From JBDHWG01 sp046328505 (GTDB lineage: Bacteria; Chloroflexota; Anaerolineae; Epilineales; JAHCIE01), in contig JAXLWL010000002.1 of the NCBI GenBank assembly GCA_046328505.1, positions 2,108,001 to 2,172,000 of the forward strand: a stretch of DNA of 64,000 bases, written 5' to 3'. A program made the translations under genes and the position numbers. Of this stretch, positions 1 through 8,165 are shown piece after piece (the stretch's first letter is position 1; each line of letters starts with the position of its first letter). The notes below the pieces were generated by a model. The model was not told where the DNA came from and did no database searches. It saw only the letters and a program-made list of their open reading frames with translations.

Positions 1-124
1 GGGGCTCCAGACCCAAGGCCCGGAGGAACTGGAACATGGCGTTCTTGGCATCACGGTTGCGACCATGGACCACGAAGACCGTCTTGTTCGTGTTTGTGGG
101 GTGAAAATCTGTTGAAGTGGGCAT
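1..124 (-). CDS. TIR-like nucleotide-binding protein, N-terminal fragment (cut by window edge)
   Basis: Only the first 41 codons are present; the gene runs off the left edge. The start is an ATG at 124-122, preceded by AAGGA about eight bases upstream. The visible peptide contains VFVVHGRNRDAKNAMFQFLR at residues 15-34, followed by ALGLEP. This is the first strand and helix typical of the predicted nucleotide-binding TIR-like family (PF10137, also seen in CD-NTase-associated effectors). Members of that family can degrade NAD+ in anti-phage defence. It lies downstream of the type I restriction operon on the same strand, behind a terminator-like hairpin, so it is probably its own unit within the defence island. 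Family assignment is from the motif only. The catalytic region is outside the window. Confidence 0.7.
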   Translation of the reverse strand, partial: MPTSTDFHPTNTNKTVFVVHGRNRDAKNAMFQFLRALGLEP

Positions 125-478
125 TGCCACCCGTCCTTGGAGTCAATGGTACACTAATGAACTGAACAACCGTGCCTTTGCGTTCGAACGCATAGGGCCT
201 ACGGGAACGGATGTTATTTACGGAGATAGCAGAGCCTACCGGCCATTATACGACCGATTCGCTATAGTGTCAATGCCGTGTTTTCAGGACATGACACGTT
301 CAACCGCATTGAGCGAGATGAGCAGAGCGAGAAGCGAAAGACGAAACGCCTGGCTTTCCAAGCCAGGCGGATTTCCAACTTCGGGCTGCAAACTGGGTCA
401 GGTGTAGCCGTGCCATGATCTCCGATAGCCGTTGGCAAGGCAACCTCTGCGTTTGAAGACAAGCCCTACACTGCCCGA
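125..478. other. Intergenic stretch between membrane-protein gene and TIR-like gene
   Basis: No convincing gene is seen. The stretch holds the 10-bp hairpin at 347-369 and presumably the promoter of the TIR-like gene. No clear -35/-10 pair could be recognised. Short open frames here on either strand have no ribosome binding site and no family resemblance. Confidence 0.5.
340..369 (-). terminator. Rho-independent terminator-like hairpin
   Basis: A perfect 10-bp inverted repeat (347-356 with 360-369) has a 3-base loop. On the minus strand it is followed by TTTCGTCTTTC. It lies about 110 bases past the stop of the membrane-protein gene at 479, so it would end the minus-strand restriction operon. 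The T-tract is interrupted, so strength is uncertain. Confidence 0.55.
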
Positions 479-1222
479 CTACAGTAGAGGGCTTTTCGAG
501 GATGCGGCTATCACTTTGACACGTCTGTCTAGATTATTGGAGGACACGAGGTAGGCAAGGTAGTAAGCGACGATCATAGCAATGAGTGTCCACTCAAAAA
601 TAGCGAGCCATAGGCTATCGTCTAGGAACGACGGCCGCTGTGTGATCAGAAGCGAATAGTCTGCAAAGCATCGTGCACAAATGAGAAGGGCGAGGAGAAT
701 ACCCAGAGCAATGGAATATGCCAAGCGCATGAGGTCAAGGCCGCGATGGCGCATAGACCAGTAGAAGGCGCCCTCGCGAGTGAAGACGCTGCTGTCTGCC
801 GGCAAATTGAGGAGTTGCCGGATCTCCTGTTCGAGAATGTCCAGATACTGGTAGTTGCGCGCAGCAAGGGCGTTGTACTTGTATAGGTTCGTCATTAAGT
901 AGAAAACTATGGCAAGGATGATGGCATGTATGAGGCCAAGTACCGACGGGGAGAAGAGAGTCTGCGAGTCGTTGACGTCCAGAGCCCTGGCAAGCGCCAA
1001 ACGAACGATCAGTTGGGTATCGTTGGGACGCCAGGAGAGAAGAGCGCCGACCAGCACGACGACGAGGATCCACAGGAAGTAAGAATTGCGCTGCGAGACC
1101 TGCTTGTTCGTTAGCTCAAAGGACTTTTGATAGTGCTCAGCGATTATCCGAGCAGTCTCACTGGCAGCCACCGGTGTTGCCAATGATGTGTTCACGATGG
1201 GTTGGCTAATCACAGTCGACAT
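479..1222 (-). CDS. Four-helix membrane protein at end of restriction operon
   Basis: This is a 247-residue protein of unknown function. Four hydrophobic segments are visible at about residues 48-64, 93-114, 165-184 and 205-226. A charged, probably cytoplasmic loop of about 50 residues separates helices 2 and 3, and the N-terminus is polar and helical. The ATG at 1222 is preceded by GGAGG, which fixes the start. It follows hsdR by 102 bases on the same strand and is probably the last gene of the operon. Small multi-helix membrane proteins are common as effectors in defence islands, for example SLATT-type proteins. That role here is inference from position only, and no diagnostic motif was recognised. 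Confidence 0.7.
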   Translation of the reverse strand: MSTVISQPIVNTSLATPVAASETARIIAEHYQKSFELTNKQVSQRNSYFLWILVVVLVGALLSWRPNDTQLIVRLALARALDVNDSQTLFSPSVLGLIHAIILAIVFYLMTNLYKYNALAARNYQYLDILEQEIRQLLNLPADSSVFTREGAFYWSMRHRGLDLMRLAYSIALGILLALLICARCFADYSLLITQRPSFLDDSLWLAIFEWTLIAMIVAYYLAYLVSSNNLDRRVKVIAASSKSPLL

Positions 1223-1324
1223 GCGTAGTCCTCCTCACAGCAAGGCGTTACCACTAAGACGAGAAGCTCAATTAGGGTCCGCGAAAGACAGACGGGATCG
1301 GGCCGTCTGTACCAACGCCCAACA

Positions 1325-4315
1325 TCAATCGTACGTCAGCGCGAAGACGGTGTCGGTGAGCCAGCGGTGGAATGCGTCGTTGTCGGCGAATTGCTTGTAT
1401 AGCTCGGTGTCATCCTTGAGAAGGGCGGTCATGACCCGCGCGAGAGCCTTATCGTGCTCGATACGCGCATTTTGCCGGTCAGAGTTCTTCTTGGCATTAG
1501 CATAAGCTTTGTCGGCAGCGACCCGCGCCGGGATATCCTCCGTCAGGAGGCGGCGGACATGGTCGGTATCCGTCCATTTGATGTAGCCCCATTGATCGTT
1601 GAAGGTTTTGAGGATATTACTCAGCCGGTCCATCTCCGGGTCGGCCTTGAAGCCGCCGCCCGCAGTTGGCACCGGCTCGATCTCGGCATCAGCGTCGGGA
1701 AGCGCGATCTGCATCGCAGCCTTCTTCTCGACACGGTAGCTATCCATGTCTATGGCTTCCAGAATCCCGCGTGACAGGTCCTCCTCCTTTGGAGCCGGTA
1801 GTTTGGGCACCAGGAAATTGAGGAAGATCGAGAGCTTTTCCCACTCGGCATTGCTGTAGGTCAGGATGGTGGCAAGGAAGTTGTACGTACGCACGAACGC
1901 CTTGGCCTTGCCTTTGAAATCAATTTGGCCGTTCTCATCCAGGTCGTCCTTATACGTCGCGACACAGGCATCGAGAATAGGGTCGAGGCGGTCGCGGTCC
2001 GCGCCGTCAAGGTAGAGAGCGACGAGTTGCTCCACCGCGTCCGAGTCGTACACCTGGTAGCCATCCAGGTCGGCCTTGAGATCGTGCAGCTTGTTGGGGT
2101 CGGTCTCACCACTGAGAATCGTCGTCCGGTAGTAGGGCGCAAAAGCAGCCTCGATTGTCTCTGCCTCGTTCAGAAAGTCGAGGACGAAGGTATCGTACTT
2201 CTGCGGGTGGGCGCGGTTGAGGCGCGAGAGTGTCTGCACGGCCTTGATACCCGACAAGGGCTTGTCCACATACATCGTGTGTAGGAGCGGCTCGTCGTAC
2301 CCAGTCTGGAACTTGTCGGCGCAGACCAGGATGCGGTAGGGATCCTCCTGGATCTCGTCGGCAATCTTGTTGATCGGGAAGCCGTTAATTGACGCCTCCG
2401 TCACTTTGATGCCCTTGTACTCGTGCTCACCCGAGAAGGCGACGATGGCCCGGTATGGGCTTTTCCGCTCCTCGAGGTAGTCGCGGATGGCATAGTAGTA
2501 CTGAATGGCGTGCTGTATGCCGCTGGTCACAACCATCGCCCGCGCTTGCCCGCCGATTTTCTGCTGACCAAGCACTTGCTCATGGAAGTGGTCAACCATG
2601 ATCTCGGCCTTGAGTTGGATGGCGTAATCATGGTGCTCAACGTAGCGCCGCAGCTTCTTCTGAGCCTTGCGCGTGTCGTACTCCGGATCCCCTTCGACAG
2701 TCTTGATAAGCCGGTAGTAGCTCTCGACCGGTGTGTAGCTCTTGAGGACGTCCAGGATGAAGCCTTCCTGGATCGCTTGCTTCATTGTGTAGCTGTGGAA
2801 CGGGCGGTGCTTCACCTGGCCGTCTTCGTCGTACTTCTCGCCGAAAATCTCCAACGTCTTGTTCTTCGGTGTCGCTGTGAACGCGAAGTAGCTGGCATTG
2901 GGCAGCATCTTCCGCGCTTCCATGATGCGGTTGATGGTGTCTTCAGTGGTCTCGTCGTCTTCTTCGACATCGGCCTCGGACAGCACGCGGCTCATGGCAG
3001 CCGACGTGCGCCCGCCCTGGCTGGAGTGCGCTTCGTCAATGATGATGGCAAAGCGGCGGCCGCGGTGCTCGTCGCCAATCTCATCTAGGATGACGGGGAA
3101 CTTCTGGACGGTGGAGATGATGATCTTCTTGCCGCCCTCGATGAATTTGCGGAGATCGCCAGAGTGCTCGGCATGACCGACCGTTGAGCCGACCTGGGCA
3201 AACTGTTTGATAGTGTCACGGATTTGCTGGTCGAGGATACGGCGGTCCGTCACGACGATGATGGAGTCAAAGATGGGTTGACCGTTCGTGCTCAGGCCGA
3301 TGAGTTGGTGAGCGAGCCAGGCGATGGAATTGGACTTGCCGCTGCCGGCAGAATGCTGAATCAGGTAGCGGCGCCCCACCTCGTGCTGGCCGGCGGCCCG
3401 GAGCAGACAGCGCACAACGTCCAACTGGTGATAGCGCGGAAAGATTTGTTCCCGCTTCTTCTTGCCGGTCTTCTCATCCTTTTTCTCGACGATCTGAGCG
3501 TAGTTTTCGAGAATATCGGTCAAGCCGGTTGGCGTGAGGATGCGCCGCCACAGATAGTCGGTCTTGAGGCCGTGCGGGTTGGGCGGATTGCCGGCGCCGT
3601 CATTCCAGCCCTGATTGAACGGCAGGAACCATGAGGCCTTTCCCTTCAGGTGCGTGCACATCCAGACCTCTTGGTCGTCCATGGCGAAGTGAACGGCGCA
3701 GCGCCCGAACTGGAACAGTAGCTCGCGGGGGTCGCGGTCGCGCTTGTACTGCTCGATGGCGTCCTGATAGGTCTGCTTGGTCAGGTTGTTCTTGAGCTCG
3801 AAGGTGGCGATGGGCAAACCGTTGATAAACAAGGCCAGATCGAGCGCGAGGCGAGTCGAGTCGCGGCTGTAGCGCAATTGGCGCGTGACACTGAAGCGAT
3901 TCGCGGCGTAACGCTCGACGGCCTTGACATTGCCCGGCGAAGGCGTGCCATAGAACAGGTCAACGTTGTGCGGGCCGTGTTTGAGCCCGTGGCGCAGGAC
4001 ATAGATGATACCCTGTTTGGTGATTTCGCCTTGCAGACGAGCCAGGAACTTGCGGCGCGTCGGGCTGTCGTGGTCGAGATCAAGCACGGAGATGAGGTCA
4101 GGCTGGGTGTCGGCGAGGAAGGCGCGAAGCTGGGCAAGGTCCACGCCGTACACGCGGTCGTAGTCCTTAGGATCGCCGGCGAGCCATCCGATGCCACCGT
4201 AACTCAATGGACGCTCTCGCGTCCCGCCGGCGCCGGGCAGTCCGCTTTCACCCGTCATCGCCGTGACGATTAGCGTCTCAAGACCTTTTTCGCTCGTATC
4301 AGTTGTGGCCGGCAT
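1325..4315 (-). CDS. hsdR: Type I restriction enzyme, R (translocase/endonuclease) subunit
   Basis: This 996-residue motor subunit of a type I restriction-modification enzyme translocates DNA using ATP and cuts unmodified DNA. The N-terminal PD-(D/E)xK nuclease is visible as D159 with E173-L-K175. The superfamily 2 helicase follows: Walker A in HSAGSGKS at 321-328, DEAH at 427-430, and a FTATP motif shortly after. The C-terminal part is helical and would contact the methylase core. Length is normal for the family and no truncation is seen. Its start overlaps the end of the upstream HEPN gene by 17 bases, which suggests translational coupling. The operon also supplies hsdM and hsdS, so the enzyme should be complete. 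Confidence 0.96.
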   Translation of the reverse strand: MPATTDTSEKGLETLIVTAMTGESGLPGAGGTRERPLSYGGIGWLAGDPKDYDRVYGVDLAQLRAFLADTQPDLISVLDLDHDSPTRRKFLARLQGEITKQGIIYVLRHGLKHGPHNVDLFYGTPSPGNVKAVERYAANRFSVTRQLRYSRDSTRLALDLALFINGLPIATFELKNNLTKQTYQDAIEQYKRDRDPRELLFQFGRCAVHFAMDDQEVWMCTHLKGKASWFLPFNQGWNDGAGNPPNPHGLKTDYLWRRILTPTGLTDILENYAQIVEKKDEKTGKKKREQIFPRYHQLDVVRCLLRAAGQHEVGRRYLIQHSAGSGKSNSIAWLAHQLIGLSTNGQPIFDSIIVVTDRRILDQQIRDTIKQFAQVGSTVGHAEHSGDLRKFIEGGKKIIISTVQKFPVILDEIGDEHRGRRFAIIIDEAHSSQGGRTSAAMSRVLSEADVEEDDETTEDTINRIMEARKMLPNASYFAFTATPKNKTLEIFGEKYDEDGQVKHRPFHSYTMKQAIQEGFILDVLKSYTPVESYYRLIKTVEGDPEYDTRKAQKKLRRYVEHHDYAIQLKAEIMVDHFHEQVLGQQKIGGQARAMVVTSGIQHAIQYYYAIRDYLEERKSPYRAIVAFSGEHEYKGIKVTEASINGFPINKIADEIQEDPYRILVCADKFQTGYDEPLLHTMYVDKPLSGIKAVQTLSRLNRAHPQKYDTFVLDFLNEAETIEAAFAPYYRTTILSGETDPNKLHDLKADLDGYQVYDSDAVEQLVALYLDGADRDRLDPILDACVATYKDDLDENGQIDFKGKAKAFVRTYNFLATILTYSNAEWEKLSIFLNFLVPKLPAPKEEDLSRGILEAIDMDSYRVEKKAAMQIALPDADAEIEPVPTAGGGFKADPEMDRLSNILKTFNDQWGYIKWTDTDHVRRLLTEDIPARVAADKAYANAKKNSDRQNARIEHDKALARVMTALLKDDTELYKQFADNDAFHRWLTDTVFALTYD

Positions 4316-4793
4316 TGCTGTGTGTCCTGGCGGATAGTGCCTCGTCGTGAAGCTCCTCGGCGAGCGCGACGAAGCAGTCGAGGAAGCGGCGGAGCTCGAC
4401 GACCGTCAGGGTCGTGCCCCACGTGCGCCTGCCCCCTCTGTTGTTATGGAGTCTGATTTTCTCAATCTCGCCACGCGACCCAGCGATGAACTCCAAGTTG
4501 CCGTGAGCGATGGCATTTCGAACCAGCCGCAGAAGATCGCCAACGCTCTCGGGTTCTTCATCCGTGTCGCGCTCCTTCTGGACCGTCGGCCAACCAACTG
4601 CAGCAGCTTCCTCGAGCGACTTGTCCTTCAGAGCAGGTTTGTACTTCTCCCAGGGATATGCGAGAGCGCCGAGAAATGAGTTGACGAGCTGGGTAACCTC
4701 ATATGGGCCATCGTCTGTGGAGTGGCGCTCGATGAAGGAGAGGTTGTACATCGTGCGATACATTATCTCCGGTACAGGATCGGATGCGTTCAT
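4299..4793 (-). CDS. HEPN-family protein inside the restriction operon
   Basis: This 164-residue protein contains RNAIAH at residues 92-97, which fits the R-X4-6-H signature of HEPN ribonucleases. The surrounding helices resemble the pEK499_p136-like HEPN group. HEPN proteins usually act as toxins or RNA-cutting effectors in defence systems. No partner nucleotidyltransferase (MNT) antitoxin is adjacent. The gene overlaps the end of hsdS by four bases (ATGA) and the start of hsdR by 17 bases, so all three are probably translated together. The close packing suggests a backup toxin that acts if restriction fails, but this is inference. Confidence 0.75.
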   Translation of the reverse strand: MNASDPVPEIMYRTMYNLSFIERHSTDDGPYEVTQLVNSFLGALAYPWEKYKPALKDKSLEEAAAVGWPTVQKERDTDEEPESVGDLLRLVRNAIAHGNLEFIAGSRGEIEKIRLHNNRGGRRTWGTTLTVVELRRFLDCFVALAEELHDEALSARTHSNAGHN

Positions 4794-6199
4794 GCCTCGA
4801 TCTCCTCAGGAAGGGCTTCGCTGTCGTCTCCTTCCATGTCGAGCGCTTCGTCCTCCGTGTCCTCAAGCGGCTCGGCGACGTCTGGTTCGTCTGACAGCGA
4901 TGCTGCCGCTGCGCGCACGTCAAGCTTGCCAGTCACGACGTCGGCGATGAGGCGCGTGCGATACTCTCGAACCAAATCGATTCCGCGTTCAAGGCCAGCA
5001 ATGTTCTTTTGAAGTCCGCTTAGCGCTCTGTCCAGTTCCTCCATGATGCGGGTTTGCTCACCGCGCGGCGGTAGTGGCACCTGAATAGTTCCAAATCGAT
5101 CAGTGTACAGCCGTAGAAAGCCGGAAGTGCCAGTCCCAAGGCCTTTGGCTTCAATCCGAAACTTGTGCTTTAGTATTGGAGTGCGAAAGAGGGTCGTTAA
5201 GTAGCGTATATCTATGTCAGCGATTGGATCGAAGACCGCATAGTCCGGGCTGACCACACCTGTTACATCGGATGAGAATACCAATCCATTGTTGGCCTGC
5301 AACCTGTTCAGCACAACCTGCCCGGGCCGAACAAGCTTGTATCCTACAAGGCTGGACGCCTGTCCGGGACGTGCAAAATGCTCATCGTGAGGTACTAATC
5401 CGTGAGACATGCGAAGCGACAATAGAGTTTCCTCACCCGTCACAGATCTGGCGTCCACCTCACGCAGTAGATACTTTATGCGCACGACTTCCCAGTTAGC
5501 CGGAACGTCTCCCAACCAGGAGACGCTAGACGGCTTGAGCGGTACATTCGGGTCTAGACCTCGCGTCACAGCATGCTGGATGATAGCCTGCTTCTGCTCG
5601 TTAAGTAGCGCGATGAGTCGCCGCTTCGCCGCGATGTAGCGTCGGATGCGGCGGTTGGCGTGGTCGAGGAAGCGCACAATAGCCGCTTGCTCATCAGGAG
5701 GAGGGATAAGGATGGGCATGTCGAGGAACGCGGGGTCCGAGAGCTGTAACCGCGAAAGCCAGACTCCCTTGGATCGCGTCTGAAGCTCCCATTTGTAGCT
5801 TGCCGAGCGCAAGAGGTAATCGAAATAGCGCCAATAAGAGGTAAATGCTGGTCTTGGCCGATAAACACTATAGGCAGAGCTGACCAGACCGTGATAGCGT
5901 GAGAATCCTAGGCCTTGCATCCAAGCCCACAGGCTATTGATGACGAGATCGCCGGGCCAACATAGCTTGTGACCTACATACGACTCAGCCTTGAACATTG
6001 TCACGGTCTTCTGGCTGCGAGGCACGACACCATCCGACGCCGAGACTGTCAAGAGTTCCTCATCGCCGGTTTCAGATCGGACGTCGATCACTTGAAAGAC
6101 GTTCTTCCCGCGGAGTATCTGCCAGCCAGATGGAATCTCAGCCAGCCAGGGGAGCCCAAGTGGCTTGTGGTCGGAGTACGGGTGGGGGTCAAATGCCAT
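4790..6199 (-). CDS. hsdS: Type I restriction-modification specificity subunit
   Basis: This 469-residue S subunit sets the DNA recognition sequence. Two target-recognition domains are visible, roughly residues 15-180 and 225-390. Each is followed by the conserved helical spacer (PPDEQAAIVRFLDHANRRI near 163-181 and PPRGEQTRIMEELDRALS further on). The C-terminus is acidic. The ATG directly abuts the stop of the upstream DUF262 gene (TAGATG), and its end overlaps the HEPN gene by four bases. No second specificity gene or inverted repeat that would suggest switching is seen nearby. Confidence 0.94.
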   Translation of the reverse strand: MAFDPHPYSDHKPLGLPWLAEIPSGWQILRGKNVFQVIDVRSETGDEELLTVSASDGVVPRSQKTVTMFKAESYVGHKLCWPGDLVINSLWAWMQGLGFSRYHGLVSSAYSVYRPRPAFTSYWRYFDYLLRSASYKWELQTRSKGVWLSRLQLSDPAFLDMPILIPPPDEQAAIVRFLDHANRRIRRYIAAKRRLIALLNEQKQAIIQHAVTRGLDPNVPLKPSSVSWLGDVPANWEVVRIKYLLREVDARSVTGEETLLSLRMSHGLVPHDEHFARPGQASSLVGYKLVRPGQVVLNRLQANNGLVFSSDVTGVVSPDYAVFDPIADIDIRYLTTLFRTPILKHKFRIEAKGLGTGTSGFLRLYTDRFGTIQVPLPPRGEQTRIMEELDRALSGLQKNIAGLERGIDLVREYRTRLIADVVTGKLDVRAAAASLSDEPDVAEPLEDTEDEALDMEGDDSEALPEEIEA

Positions 6200-8059
6200 C
6201 TAGGCCACCTCCATGGCTTCCTCGAGTAGCTCGTCCCCAACTGTGTCTTCGGCGGGCATTTCCCCGCTACTCGTAATGATGGACTTTCCCATAGCCACCT
6301 CGATCAGAGCAAGAAGCTGCTGTTTGCGCCTATCGTAGAACAACTGAAAGTCGTCGGCTCGCAGCGCATCGGGGTCAATCAGGTGCGTCCGCAGTATATC
6401 GTCCTGCTGCACCTGAGAAAGCTGAACTTGGGAATGTGTTCGCAGTTGCTCTAGGTAGGCCGACGGTGCCCTGCCCCCAATCATGCGATTTGCCTTGTAG
6501 GAGATCGGCGTCTTGTTAACAATCGCATTGAAGACACGCTCGCTAATGTGATGCTCGCGACACCAGGCCTGCGGAAAGATATGGTGGATGTCGATGTTGA
6601 CATCGTTATTGTCCAAATCAACCATCTTCGCCTTCCAGAAGAAATCCCTGGAACCTTCACGTTGGAGCAAGACGTATAAACCACGGTACGCAGCGCTTGT
6701 GCGCGTACGGAGAGTGTCAAGGCGTGATGGTTGGAAACCCGCGACGATCACAGTGGCAGGCTCCTGCGCGTCCTTCTGGTCAATCCATCCGAGCAGATCC
6801 TGCATGTCGAGCGCGATTCGGCTCTCAGTGGCGCCGCCGTACAACTCCCCGAACACGCCACACCAGAACCACTTAGCGAGTTTGTCCTGAATAACTGGCT
6901 CCAACCAGCGCTCTCCCAAATGCACCATGACTGCGGCGAGCGGAACTAGCTGTGTGCGATACGGCAGATACTCTGGCCCGCGGAACCCCTGCATGCGGAG
7001 GAAGTGGTCGGCACTTATGAAGCCGGCCACCAGCCTATCGGCCCACTCCTGGTAGGCCTTCAGAGGCAAGTTGAGCACCTGCTCGCGCTTAGCGCTGACA
7101 GGCCTGGCATCTTTGCCTGACAAACCAGCCTCCAGATCTTGCTGACGGCATTGCCAGGAATAGAGCAGGGCAACACCTTGAAGGAAATCCGTCGGTTCGA
7201 TCTGGCGCAGCAGCGGTCTAGCAGCAAGGCTCTTTTGGCGCCCGGTTAGATTGCGAAGTGGGGAGCCATACCAGTCGTCGCGTAGGTTGAACCCGTCAGC
7301 CGCGTACGAAGCTGTCACAAGCTCAAACACGGACAGAGGTACGCCGCCTGTATTGACTTTCTCAAAGACAAGACAGACCGCCTCTTTGCTATTCTCCTTT
7401 TTGAGGTCAATCACCGGGAGCTGATACTCACGGAAACGACTAAGGACCTTGGCGCGGAAATCCATGTAACGTGACAGCTTGGCTTGACTGCATGCCCGCA
7501 ACCCATATTCCCACTGATCCGAGTCCATGATCTGATTGCACGGAAAGTGGAACGTCTCGAATTCCTTTTCAACTGTGCTCAAATCCAGCACGACCTCGCG
7601 CCCGAAGTCACGCTTCAGTACCTTCGAGCCGTCAACGGCGACAATAGCATCCTCAATATGGCCATCTCCCAGCAGCGCCTTCTCAATATCAAAGTAATAG
7701 AAGCGCTCGACCTCGCGTTTTTGGCCGTCCCTGGTTCTGACAGGCGTGGCAAGATGCATGACCTGCGTTAGGGCAGTCAGACGCTGCTGCCCATCAAGAA
7801 TAAGACGCTCCACTTTTTCAGGACCTGAATCAAGAGCGATACCCTCAACTGGACGAATCTGAAAGCGCGTCTCGCCCCCAGTCTGAAGCAGCATGATGCT
7901 GCCAATTGGGAAGGCGCGGGCGATGCTGACCAGAAGCGACTGGATGTGCTCGTCGTCCCAGACCCAGCCGCGCTGGAAGTCTGGCAACTGTATTTTCCCC
8001 TGAACGATATCGGCAAGGACGTTCTTGAGGGATATCTTGGTAGAGTCGAAGAGGGACAT
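6200..8059 (-). CDS. DUF262/DUF1524 (GmrSD-like) HNH protein
   Basis: This 619-residue protein has the two-part architecture of GmrSD/BrxU-type modification-dependent enzymes. The N-terminal DUF262 (ParB-like NTPase) domain shows QLPDFQRGWVW at 24-34 and LDGQQRL at 88-94. A C-terminal HNH (DUF1524) nuclease shows DIHHIFP near 490 and NKTPISYKANRM about 30 residues later. Family members hydrolyse NTPs and often cut DNA with modified cytosines. It would therefore complement the type I enzyme against phages with modified DNA. It lies 106 bases after the OLD-like gene, behind a small hairpin, and is joined directly to hsdS. Fusion of both domains in one chain is as in the single-chain family members. 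Confidence 0.9.
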   Translation of the reverse strand: MSLFDSTKISLKNVLADIVQGKIQLPDFQRGWVWDDEHIQSLLVSIARAFPIGSIMLLQTGGETRFQIRPVEGIALDSGPEKVERLILDGQQRLTALTQVMHLATPVRTRDGQKREVERFYYFDIEKALLGDGHIEDAIVAVDGSKVLKRDFGREVVLDLSTVEKEFETFHFPCNQIMDSDQWEYGLRACSQAKLSRYMDFRAKVLSRFREYQLPVIDLKKENSKEAVCLVFEKVNTGGVPLSVFELVTASYAADGFNLRDDWYGSPLRNLTGRQKSLAARPLLRQIEPTDFLQGVALLYSWQCRQQDLEAGLSGKDARPVSAKREQVLNLPLKAYQEWADRLVAGFISADHFLRMQGFRGPEYLPYRTQLVPLAAVMVHLGERWLEPVIQDKLAKWFWCGVFGELYGGATESRIALDMQDLLGWIDQKDAQEPATVIVAGFQPSRLDTLRTRTSAAYRGLYVLLQREGSRDFFWKAKMVDLDNNDVNIDIHHIFPQAWCREHHISERVFNAIVNKTPISYKANRMIGGRAPSAYLEQLRTHSQVQLSQVQQDDILRTHLIDPDALRADDFQLFYDRRKQQLLALIEVAMGKSIITSSGEMPAEDTVGDELLEEAMEVA

Positions 8060-8073
8060 AATATGGCTCTCTA

Positions 8074-8091
8074 GCGACCCTTTCAGGTCGC
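8074..8091 (-). promoter_or_regulatory. Small intercistronic hairpin before DUF262 gene
   Basis: A perfect 6-bp stem (GCGACC with GGTCGC) and a 6-base loop lie 15 bases upstream of the DUF262 start codon, in the only sizeable gap within this operon. It could affect mRNA processing or translation. There is no experimental or family support. Confidence 0.3.
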
Positions 8092-8165
8092 ATATCCGAA
8101 TGACGCGAGAAGCAAAGGTAAGACAGAGGTCGGCAATAACACTCTGTTAGGATCGAGAAAAATCG

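Noticed and set aside
117..407. 96-codon plus-strand frame near the left edge
   Set aside because: No ribosome binding site, overlaps the start of the TIR-like gene and the terminator hairpin on the other strand.
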